Assembly (NCBI RefSeq): GCF_021018805.1
Contig: NC_086258.1
Location: 17,224,192-17,288,191, forward strand
DNA length: 64,000 nucleotides
Origin: Prinia subflava
Taxonomy: Eukaryota > Chordata > Aves > Passeriformes > Cisticolidae
Direction of reading: 5' to 3'
Shown here: positions 47,141 to 60,800 of the stretch, piece after piece
Numbering within the stretch: the first letter of the stretch is position 1
Layout of the letters: every line of letters starts with the position of its first letter
The notes under the pieces: model-generated
What the model saw: the letters and a program-made list of their open reading frames with translations, nothing else
What the model was told of the DNA's origin: nothing
The model's database searches: none
Position numbers and translations under genes: made by a program

Positions 47141-50100
47141 CGGGCACAATCACTCCAGAGATCTGTCTGGCATCTCTACCACTGCAAGAAGTGGGGGCTA
47201 ACCCTGGTTAACCCTAGAGTCTCCATAAGATTTTTGCTCTCAAGCAGGAATATGGATCTCTTTACCAGTCCTGCTGGGATATTTTGTCTAGACAACATTG
47301 CACACACTCACTGCACTTACACAAAATATATTTTGGTACTGGGTGCACTTGCAGGGCGCTCTGCTGTAAATTCACTCTAAAACTTTCAGATCATGTGTCT
47401 GATGGCAAGGCTTCTCTTTTACAATTTCTATCAAGTGTTTTTGGGCCATTTAGTCATCACCACATCAAAGATCCAGGAGGTTACAGAGTGGGGGAGGCAA
47501 AGAGGGGAGGAAAAAACCCCACTGCATGTGTTGGAGGGTGATGAGGCAAAGCGGAAACTCGAGCCCATATCTGTTAGAGCTCAAGCAGCACAAAGACCAT
47601 TTCCTGAACTGCTGGAAACATTTGGATATCTGCACTAATCTAATCAATGCAAGAATGTGGCTCCTCTTTGTACTCAGCCAGATATTTCTGAGGGGAAGGT
47701 GCAGTAGTTGCAATACAGATGTTTCTATAACACCCTGTGGAGTTCAGGAATTTGCTTATTATCAGAGCCTGCCCTGCCTGGCCATGCTCAGTGAGCCTGC
47801 CCACAGTGGCAGAGGATCAGAACCTTGTCTGTCACCTGGTGTCACCTCAGTGCATCATCCAGAAAAATGGAAACCCTGGATCAGCACAGGCACAGACTAC
47901 AGCAAAGCAGGGCTCCTGCTGGAGGTGGCTGAGGATGAGATTCCATCACACACTCCACCACCAAACTGCAAATTGAAGCCACCTCTCTTCTCCCCGCCCC
48001 CCAAAAATTCGGGTTTTGAACCTCAGCATCTGAAAACATTTAGTCACAGCCTTCCTCTCCCCCCACCTGCTTCCCAAAGTTTATCCATTGCACTTAAAAG
48101 CAGATTTAAGCTTGTCCACACAACAGGCAGCTGGTGCCTCCAGTGCTCTGTCACCCTCCTGTCACACAGCACAAGCCACTCTCTGACACAGGACATGGCA
48201 AATCTTTTTTCCAAGGACCCAGAAAGGCAGTGATCCAGAAAGCAGGATTATTGAACCAAATCCACCAGCTTTACTCCAGTCAGATGATTCATACACAGTG
48301 TAATATGCTGTTTAATGGGATTAAAGGAAATGGAAAATGCACATTTCTGCGCAGGGATATTTGAAGGAATAATTTAAGTAGCTTAAAAAGCTCCAAAAGA
48401 AGAGACAAGAAATAGGCAAAATAGCATCTCGATCAAACACATTTCTGTTTAGTTTGAATACCTCCAAAGCTTTCAGAAAGAAGTCAGGTGTCCCTGCCCT
48501 TCTTTCCCTACATACTATTTCAGCTCTCTTTTTCAGAAAGGTTCAGAAAATATTTAATATGATGAGAAATGAAGAACCAGGTGAAGCCTGGACATGACTG
48601 GAGTACTAGAACAAATTCAGGCTAAAGATACTTCAAGTTTTAGACTCAAGAGATTTTCATCAGTGGCTAGACCAAACATACAAGCTCCATCTGACAAAGA
48701 CATTTATAAAAGAATCATGGATTCTGGAATCTACAGCTGGATTTCAGATATTTCATTCTGGAAAGACCTCATAATAAAAAGGCATCTCAGCCTTTTCAAG
48801 TCTTGGTTTAGACCAGACATCTCTGTAGTTCATCCAGTCCCACCAGAAAATTGAAAACACCAAAATGACTAAGGCATTTCTGTTCTCCAAAGGAGTGCAA
48901 CACAACCAACAGCATTAGAGATGAAAAACAAAATGCTTTAAAAGTGGTTCCTTCCATTTAAATAGACTGACACAGTAATAAATCAAATGAACAAATCTCT
49001 GTGTACACAGAACCAAATCATTTTAATTGTGGACCCTAGGCAAAATCCTGCAGCCTTTTTAAATACAAAAGGAAATTAAAAATGCTCAGCATTGCTCACA
49101 CTAGACCATTACTTAAAACCTGCTTCAGGTCCAGCTGACTCACAGCAGCGTGGTGGCATGTGAGCTGCTTTAACAACCATTTTCCATCACCCATCTGCAA
49201 CTCCAGACAGATGAAGACCAAAATCCTCTTCTGTGGGACAACTCCCACATCTGCATTCACAGAGTATCAAATAGATCTTGCAAGTGGCAAAAACAAGGTA
49301 TGGAAGCACAGATGGAAAGCAAGTTGTGAAGGATTGCTGCTGAGGTAAATGGACCATTAAAAAGCAAATAACATCCACTGGCTACAATCAAAGCCTCATT
49401 CCTATAAAGGCTCATAAAAGAAACTAAATCCTTAGGAGGTGGCAATGCCTACACCTTCTTTTGAATCACAGCCATGAAGGAATCTGTGTGTTTAACACAA
49501 AAGTTCATGTCTTTAGCTGCAGTTCAGCACTCATTCCCTTTGGATTGGGCAGCAGGTGCTCTGCTCCATCCATAGGTCAAAATAACACATAGACCTCAGG
49601 CTAGAACGGGAAGCATCCTTATAACTATTAAAAAATAATTTTAAAAAAAGCCAACTCCAAGAAAAGCACTTCACACATGCACAGCAGGTGAAGATGTTAA
49701 TTTTCTGGGGAATTTGGCCTGGTTATTAAACAAGGCAGCTGAGTTTGCCAAATCTGACACCCTGGGGATGTCTCAAGGGCTGCCCAGGTTCTCACTTCCA
49801 AAAGAGATCCGATGAACTTGAAACAACACCACCACCACCATCAGCTGCTCTAACTCCTTTAAACTCGATGAGCCAAAGAGCCTTAATTCATACAGCAGCA
49901 GGAGAAAGGCGGAAAAAAAAAACAACACAGAAAAGCAACATTTTACTGAAGTCCTGTAAAGCCCAGACTCCTGTATCTCAACCCCACCAGCGGTGGCATA
50001 AAGCCTGCATTGTGCACATCGGCCGCCGGCTCTCCTGGGAGTGCCTTTGATGGATTTTGACAGTATCCTGACCTGAAGTAACCTGAGGCAGCCCTCTCCC

Positions 50101-50149
50101 TCCACCGCCCCAGCCCAGCGCCTCCAAAGGCCTCTCTGTTCACCTCCCC

Positions 50150-50310
50150 GCAGAGGGAGATGTAATTACATCATTCCTCACAAGGCAGCAGTCATGTCCC
50201 AGCTGCTCTGAGCGATTTGCCCTCTGAACCTGGTGTTACTGAGGAGCACCAGGCGATGCTAACAATAGACCGCACTTGTTGGCCAACAGTTTTGTCTAAC
50301 ACGTCGCTGG
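50150..50310. promoter_or_regulatory. Candidate intronic conserved element (METRNL intron 2)
   Basis: Repeat-free, with GATGTAATTACATCATTCCT near 50160 (contains a palindromic homeodomain/CRE-like ATGTAATTACAT), CAGCTGCTCTGAGCGATTTG, GCTAACAATAGACCGC and ACACGTCGCTGG. CpGs are retained. Inference only. Confidence 0.3.
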
Positions 50311-52446
50311 TCCTCTCCTGGACCTCTCCACAGGGAGGCAGAAACGCTTGGTGAGAGAGAGGGACGTGCCCTGAGGAGATGCCACGAGGCTCAGGTAGCC
50401 CCCAGCTCTGCCAGCACCAGGGAGTTGGGCTGTGTAGAAAGGATTTTCCCCAATATCGTGGATGGATTTGAGTGCCCCTTTAGTGCTGCAGCTCACACAC
50501 TGCCCAGAGCAGTGGGAGGTGTCAGCTCACACACACAGCTCCAGTCCTTCCTCCTTTGGCTGGTGTGCACACAACCCTTCTTTCCTTGGAAAAGAGGAGG
50601 TGGGGGTTACAGAGGGGCCACGGTGGAGGATGACAGCTCCCTGCAGGACACACGCAACCGCGACGTGCTGGCTCTGCCTGCAGGCGTCACAGAAACCACA
50701 TGAAGGGGCCTGGTCTTCTTTTGAAACATTTGTGTTTCAACAGCCACCCATGGGTCTGACTGACCTGACCTTACCCCAGAACCAGCTTCCAACCCACAAG
50801 AAAGTTTCCTCTGCCTGTCCAGATTTTTCCCAACACACTCCACACCATCACAGGTACCAGAACACCTGGTGAGCCGTGCTGCAGGTCCCCACCCACCATC
50901 CCAAGGCTCCACTGAGTGAGCCCAAAGCACCTTCTCCATGCTGTGTCCCCAGATAGGCTGTGCTGAGCACCCACCCCCGTGCCGGCAGCACGCACAGGAA
51001 GAGACACGTTTGAAGCAGAAGTGAAAATGTTGAACACAAAGTAATTGCAGAAAACCACTTCACCGAGGAATACCCTTTGGTTTCGTGAAGGAGCAGGCGC
51101 ACGCGTGCCGTGTGGTGAAGGTGTGGATGGTGGGGGAGGAAAACACAGAGCTCTTTATCTGCCCTTCCGTGGCACACATCACCCACACCTCAGCACTTCT
51201 GAGCAACCCTTTGATGAGCAATCAGACCTCTCCAAGCATCCAAAGCTACCAAGGAGGTCCAGGCAGGGTTGAAGCGTAATTTTCTGTTAGTTTAAGGTTT
51301 AAATCTTCTGATTAAGACAAGCAGTCTCTTCAAGACGTTCAGACGGGTCTTGTTGCAGTCCCTGTAGTGCAGCACCTCCAGCCACAGCACACACAGACCC
51401 ATCTCCCTCAGCCTGACATCAGCTTCAGTTCATGTGGAACAAACAAACCCACCCACACCTTTCAAATTCCTGCTGCCAGCTCTCTAACTGGCAGCTCGTG
51501 CTGGCAGCACCCAGACTGGAAAGAGCATCATAGGATGAGTCTCCTTCCTGGAAACACAGAGTGCAGACTTCCCAGAGCAGATTATAAAAATAGAGATGTG
51601 GTTTCTCAAATAATGATGCGTTTCTCCATTATTTTTATGAGTCCTAAGCAAAAATGATTATGTCTCAACTGCTTACTGGATCAGTGATTTAGCTGGGAGA
51701 CAAGAGTTTAGGGACAAACATCATATGAGCAAGAAAAAAAATAATAAATCTTGCTCTGACCCTGCTTTAACTAATTATAAAGTGAAACAAATCCCTGTAA
51801 TTATTTCTTCTTAAGTATGCCTGTCCTTCCTCTCTGAAGGATCATTTCTTCCATGAAGCAAACCTCTCACAGCTCATATCCCAAACAAAAAGATCTGCTT
51901 TGCAGTGCAGGTGGGCAAGAATTTGATAACCACTCTGGTTTACCAGGCTGTGACTAGTGCTTTCCTTTCTAGATACACCTCAACTTTCCTCGCCACCTCA
52001 GAAAGCTCTTCCTGAGCAAGCCAAAACAACACTCAACCTCACAACCCCCACACTGAAACAGCATCTAAAATGACATCAATGCCTCTGCACTGTCAGTGCA
52101 TCTCATATTTAGAAGGCACTGGGAGCTGAGGCCAGCAGAGCTGCATCCAGCACACCTGCATTTGACATAACACACTGAGGGAAAACAGGGCCAGGAGACA
52201 CAGAGCCTCTCCACAGCTGGGCTGGAAATTCCTGACACCCTGTCACAACACACAGAGGAGCTCTCTCATCACTCCTTTGTTTTACAAGGTCTTCCTGTCT
52301 TTGGATGGGGTAGGATTACAGGGCTTTCTGCAAGCACTGCACTTTTTCCAGCATGTCAGTAGGAAAACACCAAGTCAGGGAACAAACAGGAGAGCTGGAC
52401 TTGCCCTGCTCCCAACCTTCTGGATCAGTGAGCCTCAGATATGGGA

Positions 52447-52790
52447 CCACAGAATCACAGAACAGCTTGGGACAGAAGGGACCTTAAAGATCACCTCATT
52501 CCCACCCCCTGCCATGGGCAGGACACCTTCCACCATCCCAGGTTGCTCCAAGCCCCATCCAAAGTGGCCTTAAATACTTCCAGGGATGGGGGAGCCACAG
52601 CTTCACCGTGCCAGTAACCTCCCTGTCCTCAGAGCAAAGAATTTCTCCCCAATATCTAATCTGAATCTCTCCTCCTTTAGTTCAGAACTGTTACCCCTTA
52701 TCTTATCATTATTTGCCCATGTAAAAAAACACTCCCTTTTTTTCTGTTAGCCCCCTTTAAGCACTGGAAAGCCACAGTGAGGCTGTTTTT
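52447..52790 (-). mobile_element. CR1 LINE fragment in METRNL intron 2
   Basis: Antisense CR1 3' end on the plus strand: CACAGAATCACAGAACAGCT, GGGACCTTAAAGATCACCTC, CCCCTGCCATGGGCAGGACA, GGTTGCTCCAAGCCCCATCC and AATATCTAATCTGAATCTCT, ending near CACTGGAAAGCCACAGTGAG. It is in sense orientation relative to the METRNL transcript. Confidence 0.92.
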
Positions 52791-55021
52791 TGATGAATAC
52801 AAGGTTAATGGTATGAGGAACATGATGAGAGAGTTTAGTGCTCTTCTGAAGGAAAAAGTGTTCATCCTCCTGTTTGCTCCTGATCCTCTGTGCTGAACAG
52901 AAGAGGCAGCTTGGGGCAAGGATCATGAGCACAGACACAAAACTCAAAGATTCCCTTCTTCTTACAGCCACAACACAGCCAAGGTTTGGTACAGGACAAG
53001 GTGGTGATGGAGCAGCTGAAACAACACCATGATGCTGCCATGGACATCCTTCCCTGACCTCTCTGTTTGAAGAAGGGACACTGGTGATTTTACCCCTCCA
53101 GAAAAGGAAGTGTCAACTCCCATTCCTTGCCTTAGCTCATTTCTAACACTCAGTTCAACTTGCACACATGTACAAGTTTCCAGAAGTAACTTGGAAAATA
53201 TAGACACTGGCCAAGAACAATTTAAACCTGCAAACAAATTTAACGAAATGCAGATTTTGCAGGCTGTGGCATGGACTGTGCCAAGAGAATCGAGTTAATA
53301 CCACTTCCTTCCTGCAAAGAAAGGATAAAAAAAGCATATTATAAAACCTCACCATTAGAGATGTGACGACCTTTGTGTTCTGAGAAACGTTAGGACAAGA
53401 GATCATAAACCAGAAATTTATCTTTTCACAGAACTATCTTCCAAGAGGGCATTAAAGTCCAAAAGTACCAAAGATTAACTATTTATGTAAACAATGTGAG
53501 GAAGAGATCTGGTACTAGGCAAGCTCCATTTGCAACAGCTTTCAAATTGAAACTTGGCTCAGCAGATACAGAGCACGTAAGGATCCTTTGGGATTGATGC
53601 CTTTTTGCTGTTCCAAGATGCAGCAGCCATTCTAACAAATGAGCTGAAAGGTCAGCTAGAAACACAGCCATTTGTTTAACATTTAAAACAAAACAAAACC
53701 AAAGGAATGAAAAACCCACAGAGTAGTTTTTATTTAAGCAGCATTAAAGCATTATCAAACTCTACCTCCATGCATGAGTTGCATCAACCAAAGGAAAAGT
53801 GCTGAGAGGCATCACAGCTTCAAGGCACTTCTTTGTGTCCCTCCTCTTGTGGCAAAGCCAGCACTGGGGTGGGCAGAGACAGAATGGTGACTGGATCACT
53901 GCCACAGCCCAGCTCCTACACTTACCCATTGCATCACAGCTCTGTAAAAACCCTCAGTTACAGTCAAGTCTGCAAGACATTGTGGCCAAAAAGCCCCAGT
54001 CAGCAGATCAGATGTCCAGTTAAATTCCTCTCTCTGCACTGCAGCAGCACAGCCCAGCAAACGAGAAGTGTCTGCAACCACACCAGCCCACGTTCCTGTG
54101 CAAGCAGCACCTGTACACATCTGCTTTTCTTTTTCTGCTTTCCTCTTCTCCCTCCCTAAGTGCAATTAAAGGGAAAAGATGGCAGCAAGATAACTGCTGG
54201 GAGTTTCTCCTGCTCTACGTGCACAAGACACCACTATAAAGCCATAAAAAAGCAGCTCTATTTGACTATCTCACAGAAAATACCTCTCTCCTTCCTCCAA
54301 CCTACCGCTACTGCCCAAGGGGGATTAGGAGTGGGAAGCATGAGGAGAAAGGAGCTGCTGGAAGCCAGAGGTGCCTCTGGATGCTTGAGGGGCTCCTCTG
54401 GTTCCCTCTGAGCTGCAGCAGGGCTGGGGCAGAGCATTCCTTGCTGTCACCCCATGAGGACAGGCAAGCTGCACCCCTGCAGCGCCCACCTGCCACGCAG
54501 CACCAAAGGAAATGCTGCCCCTTACTCAAACCACAGAGACTTATGGCTTGGCTCATCCCCTCCAGAAATCCACTCAAAAATATTTCTTTCTTCTAAAAAA
54601 AATGTCATGCCAAAGCCTTGTAAAGCTCACACAGGTCAGATCTAGGAAAATGTGAAGCTATCAAGTTTTTGATGTCTTGCTGGGCTTTGTCTCCGATAGC
54701 TAACACAGTGCTCAGCTGTCATGCAGTGCTTGCACAGCAGAAAATGAACAAGTAAGGTGTTTTTCACTCCCATGCCCTGGGGAAATTGTGCAGCCAAGCA
54801 CTTCTCCCTGCCCCTGCCAGGGCTACAGGAGAGGCTGGAGCCAGCACCTACTACCAGGCTGGAAACCTGCCAGGAACACAAAAACCTCCCCTCCCTCCTC
54901 CCCTTCGGTCCGGTCCATTAATGCCTCTGATGGAGCAGAGGAATAGAATTAAGAAACAAGTGGCTGGTTAAAGTTAAACCCTGAGAGTGGAATAATGACA
55001 GATCAAAGATTAAGTGAGGCT

Positions 55022-55037
55022 TAAAAAAAAAAAAAAA
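55022..55037. repeat. Poly-A tract
   Basis: About 15 consecutive A after GGCTT. Confidence 0.9.
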
Positions 55038-56816
55038 GCAGCCATATATGCACTCAGCTCCACACAGGTCCTTCTTCTCTTCTTCTTCCTCTTTCTAGAA
55101 ATCAAATTCTTTTTGGTATGTGGGAGAGCTCTGAAGGAACAAGGCCAGTTTTCATTATAAAACTATGTTTTTTTGATCAGCCTATTCTTGAGAAGGGCTG
55201 TGGAGGGGCTACATCTACACAGCGAGAGAACCTTGATGCTGTAACATTGTTCAGTTAACCTTAAAAGCTACTTAAAACTTTTAATTTGTAACAGTAAACG
55301 CTTTGAGATACATCACATTTTCTTACTTAAAAGCACACTGTGCTTGGTCATATCAAACTCATTCACCAGTTCTGCATAGGAATTTTTTTTTAAATATATT
55401 TCTGACATCCAGTTGCAGATAGAAGAGATTGATGTAAAGCTCCTGCTTTACAGGGGAGGGGAGAAATACAAAGTTCTGGTGGGGCAGAGGTGCATCCTGT
55501 ACAAACAGGAACGATCCTGGCAGGCAAACGGGGCAATGGAATGCCTGTGCATTTCCCAGCACCACTGGTCACTTCAGCTCTCCCAGGGCTTCAATAAAGA
55601 AAGGATTTGGGCAAACACCAGAAGTGATGCCCATTGCAGGAATTAATGTTCAAACCCCATCAAGGATGAGCCAGTACAGCCCATACCAAAAAATCGTTCC
55701 ACAAATCTGAACCAGCACCAAAGGTTAACTGGATCAAGGCTGCCACAGGGCAGCACCTTTTTTGAGCCAGTCTTAAACCTCCCAAGGTCAGGCATAACAT
55801 ATCACAGCTTTAGGTCCAGGATATCTTCCAAGTATCTGTGCAATGTTTCAGTGAATATTTTCTGACTTCTAGCATAGATTGAGGTGAAAGAGATTTTCTG
55901 TCCTGCAAATCGAGACTCCAACACAGGAAAGATCTGGCCCATGTTTCAGTCAGTGGGAAGAGGAATGCAGCTTCCCCGCCCTCTCATCCCTTCTTCAACT
56001 ACAGCCTCAGGAATTAGCAAACTAAACAGTTTTGCAGAGCAAGCACAGAGCATTATTAAAGACTGCCAAGCAACTGGGCTGGATTGCAGCTCTGTTTGTG
56101 GGACCATCTTTGGTGGTACACAAAGGTCAGAGCAGAGCAGAGCCCCAGCTGCCCAGACAATACACCTGACTGCTTATTGGTTTTGACTGCCCACTGAGTT
56201 GAGAAATAAGCTAACGGCATTCGTGGCCAGTCTAGCAAAAATAAGCTATTTTCTATCCCCCTCTCCCCTGCAGCTGTGTATTTATCACTGCAGCCCCATT
56301 GTCACCTCCTCTGCCCACTGCAAAACCAACTCCTGTCCGACAGCATCAAAGCACAAGCAGGGCCAGGGAAGATGCTGGCAAAACCATTTTCTTGGGAGAA
56401 GGAGAGATTAAATTAGGCCATTCACCCAATTTTGGTGGGGGCTTTCTTTTAGGTGAAGGCTTCTTAGGCCAACATTTTTCAGAGTCAGGTCCCCAAAACA
56501 TCACCCTTGCTCTGTTCAAGATGATGCACGAACGTGTGAATTCCCTGAGCACCAGAACAGCACTCTGAAACCATTCCACAGAGAAAAAAAAAATCAAAAA
56601 TTTATTCTCAAACTCTCCCACCCAGTCAATCATTCACTGCAAACCTGACCACTTCAGGCACATGAATAAATTGGAGCAGGTTTCCAGCTTCTCAAAATGA
56701 ATCCCACTCCAGGCAGTGTTATACTGCAGCTAGCCTGATCCAGCTAGGTGCTGCTCCATGACACACAGCTCAGTGGCACCCCCTCAAAAACTAGATTTAA
56801 ATGTGTTTTTTGCACA

Positions 56817-56828
56817 TTAGGGTTAGGG
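56817..56828. repeat. Two-unit telomere-like motif
   Basis: TTAGGGTTAGGG in METRNL intron 2; only two perfect units. Confidence 0.8.
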
Positions 56829-57259
56829 AATGCTGTTTATATTTCCATGGTTACTTTGTACCAAGTTTTCAATCAGCCACTACTATGGGAAAGACAAAAT
56901 TAGTGAGGACAGACTCCTGCAAGGAGGGGGAGCGCATACAAAAAAAAAGAAAACCCATTTGAAATATTGTATTTTAGAGCAGGAGTGTCAGAAGGATCCC
57001 TTATACAGCCACTAATTGCATGGTGTTTTGAGAAACTGCAATAAAGGCTGTTTTTTGCTGTTTTTCTCTTAAAACTGTCTTATGACCCTTTAGAGAAAAG
57101 TCAAACAAATATCAAAGCTATAGGTGCACAGGTGTGCCACCCAGCAAGGTGTGCTCAGGCTTATAGGGCAGATCCCTCAACTTTGCTGCTTATTATTCAT
57201 TTCCTCAGCAAACCCCCAATGAGAGGAATGCAGTATCAACCTGTTCTGTGCACTTCATA

Positions 57260-57330
57260 GTGTCACAGGATGGTTTGGATTGGAAGGGACCTTAAAAACC
57301 ATCCAGCTCTAAATCCTCAGCCCCGAGAGG
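57260..57330 (-). mobile_element. Short CR1 3' fragment
   Basis: TGTCACAGGATGGTTTGGAT followed by GGAAGGGACCTTAAAAACCA, the antisense CR1 3' end. Only about 60-70 bp remain. Confidence 0.75.
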
Positions 57331-57699
57331 TACAAGAGTTTTAACCTGCACAGAAAACAGAGAGGGGAGAAATACAAAGCAAGGTATTTTTCTGTTTTTC
57401 TCATCTGATGGGGTGTGCTCCCACTCTGCCACACAGCACGGTGCCAACATCTCAGATGGTCACAATTACTCAGGCAGAACCTGTGCTAGGGCATAAAGGT
57501 CATGGGCACTTTCAGTTTAAGTGTTCCAAGGGCTTCTTTCCATTCCACCACCTCCTCTGCCCTCAGCAGCGAGGAGCTCAGTCGTGGTTACCCTGGCAAA
57601 GAGTGGGCACCTTGGCACAAAACACCACAAAGTTTCCACTCTGACAAGAAGTGAAAAATACACCAGTGTGAGGATGGTGAAATACTGCAGCAGGATGCA

Positions 57700-57862
57700 C
57701 AGAGCAGTGGTAGATGCTGCAAACTTGGAAATATTCAGAGCCAGCCTGGATGGGGCTCTGAGCAATGGGGTGCAGTGCAGGGTGTCCCTGCACACTGCAG
57801 AGGGCTGGGCTGGATGGACTTTAAATGTCTCTTCCAGTATAAACCATTCTGTGATTCTACAA
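57700..57862 (+). mobile_element. CR1 3' fragment, plus orientation
   Basis: AGCCAGCCTGGATGGGGCTC, then GGGCTGGGCTGGATGGACTT, and the end CCAGTATAAACCATTCTGTG followed by ATTCTAC, the sense 3' terminus of CR1. The internal part is diverged. Confidence 0.8.
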
Positions 57863-60800
57863 TCTGCTGCTTCAGGTTACAAAGCTAAGCAGCACATCCA
57901 GCCTCCAAGAAAGAAAAAACCCTAAAAACTGGATATTTGTGAGGAACCAGAGGAAAGCATGAGACGACAAGACTACAAAGTGGAGTGACAATAGAGCCCT
58001 GGGAGGATACCTGCAGAGATTGGTGCCCCACCTCTGCCAAACACACACTGCATTAAAGATCAGAAATTAAGAAGGGTGCTTAAAAAACCCATTTGTTAGC
58101 AGAAACACTTGTATAGCCCAAATACTTCTGAGCTTCCTGAATTTTTGATCTGTTTTCTCTGGACAGGGAATTAACAGCGTACAGGAAATAGCTGAATACT
58201 GTCAATTGCTTAACTGGATTTATCTGGTTTTGCCTTGTTTTTCAGATACCCACACAAGTGTTGAACCTCTTACATATTAATATTCTCAGCCAGGCACCCA
58301 GCATTAATAAAGAAAACATATTAAACAGTTAATAGAATCTGCACTAAGTCTGTAGATGCCATCAAGATAAAGGGGCATTTTTGTTAAAGTTTGACTTCTT
58401 TACTACACAGAAGCAGGTGGGTAATGAAAGGGCTTTCAGTACACCCTCTGAGCTCTGACAACTGAATTACAGACATCCCCATGAGCGTGCAATGGGAAAA
58501 GCAAACTACACAGCTTGAACAAAGCTGGACCCAGAGCTTGATGAGACATTCTTGAAACACAGACTTTGAGTACCAAAATAAAGCTCCTTTGGTGGGACAC
58601 GGAGAGGGATTCATTTCCTCTCCAAAACTTTTGGTCAAACCTACAGATTCTTGTTTCAGATTAGTTGAGCAGAAGCTGAAGTACTCAAGAAGTAAATGCC
58701 TCAAGGGATCTTCACAGTTTTCACAGAAATTCAATGCAAGCAGTGTGCTGTGGTGCAAGGCAAACCTAAACCAGGCACAGCTGAGAGGCTGGTGTGGGTC
58801 AGCACCTTCAGAAAACTTGTAGGGAAACAACACTTTCACCAAAACCTCCAGCTACCTGCCAGTATAGAAAGCACAGCTGATACTCAGAGTATTTTCTTCC
58901 AGCACAAGCAGAAAAGATTAGAATCAATAGAATTCAACAGCTTCAAGTTCTGCTGATTCTCCAGTGGCCTCAGGCCAAAATGTCACAGCGCCTCAGTTCT
59001 TCACTTGGGCAAACACTGAGGCTGCAGAGCAGGGCTGCAGAGCATGAGCTGGAGTTAATGGAGCAGCAGTGTGGATGGAATGATAGAGGGGTGCAACCCA
59101 AGGCCTAATCTGAAATCAAAAGCACTTTCAGCCAACCATCACCTTGGATATGAAGAGAGAACACACCCATCGAGATGCCTGAATTGTCAAGGTGACCCTT
59201 CTTAGGGACTACTCCCATTAAATGATGTCAAGCACTGTGGCATGTTTGCCTTCACTCCTTTTAACTAACTACAACACCACAGAGATGCATTTGTTCTGAC
59301 TGTTACTATCACAGCAAAAAACTTTCCATACCAGAGGTCAGCAACCTGAATTAAAATCTATCAGTACAGCACAAATTCTCCTACAGTTAGGAAAATCTTC
59401 AGAGAATGTGGTAAGGCAGAGTCAGAGCCAAGAAAAGGGTTAAGTCACTAAAATCTAGAAAATTGTTAAGATTGCCCTGTATCATTCAACCTTTCCAAAG
59501 AAAGAGAAAGGCAAATGCAGCACCTGCATACGTTTTCTACTGATTTGCTAGACTCTGATTAAGTGGGAAAGAATGGCTGTAAACTAATAAAACTTGAGGA
59601 TTTCTAATTAAACCACAGGCACCATGCCAAGCATTGTTGATTTGTTGATGCACCCTGCAATGTCAGAACTCTAAGGACAGGTCATTAAAGTATTAAACAG
59701 ATGACTTACACCCTTTAATCAGCGCTGGGATGGCAGGCTAGGAAGAGAGAGTAAATTCAAGGGCAGAGTACAACAATTATCACCAGGAAACAAACACAGC
59801 ACTTAGGGAAAGCAGGGAGAAGTTGTTAGCAAGTAGTTATTGCACAAGGAAAGGGCTGGATTACTGAGCCCCACACCTGGGTCTTTTATGATAGTCATCT
59901 CCCCACTCTGAAGCAGCAAGAAATTCATGCAATGTTTGCGATTTTCAGCTCTCTGCCATCAGAAGCAGCAGTGCAGCTTCCTCTGCTCAGCACATCTTGG
60001 ACCCCATCTACAACAGCACCTCACATCTTTGTCACTTCTTCACACCTACTGCCAGCTCTGCTAAACTCTCAAACTGCAACTGAGACACCAGCAGCCTCGT
60101 TTTTCCAGAGTGCAGCAGCCAAAAACATCAGCCACGTTTGTGAACAAGGGGCTGAAGTGAGGGGAAAATGGGAAAACAGATGGGAAATGCACAACCTTAA
60201 ACCCAGTTTTCAGCTCCTTTCAGGTCAGCACTTGCCTCTGCCTTGAGCCTCCTCTCCAGTGAAGAAATCTTCAGTGATTTCAGTGATTGTAAACTCCCCC
60301 TCCAAGTGAACAGCTCAGTAAAGGGCATTTTGTCTGAGGTTTCACAGAAGAACTAGAAGCAGCTCCAGAAGAAAGGAGGTCCATGAACTGCAAAGAGCCT
60401 CAGATATATTGCTCTGTGGAAGCCTCACAAGGCAGCTATTTGGCAGTTCCCCCAGACATACAGATATTTATAGGAAAATAAAAGTGCTCATCTAAGTGAG
60501 TAGTGGAAAGAGTCATGTATGGCATTTTCATCGTGTTTTCACCCTGCACAGCCCCTCCCCAGAGTCTGGGGATCCAAAAAAAGGCAAGAGAAATAATTTA
60601 AAATACAATAGAGATCCCCAGTTTGCCCTGAAGGCTCTGCTGATGAACTATTAAAAAGCTTCTTCTAGCCAAATAAGACACTTGGAGAATGGAGCAGATT
60701 CCTCACTGCATTGTTTCATAAGACAGCACTGAAATTCAACCAGTGTCTGTTACAGCTGAAAATACAGCAGTCACTGAAAAAGTGATTTAATGTGCCTATT

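Noticed and set aside
47526..48233. 235-codon plus-strand ORF inside METRNL intron 2
   Set aside because: Longest ORF in the window, but its composition (Ser/Pro/Leu/Cys-rich) matches no family, there is no coding signature, and it is antisense to METRNL. It fits a chance ORF.
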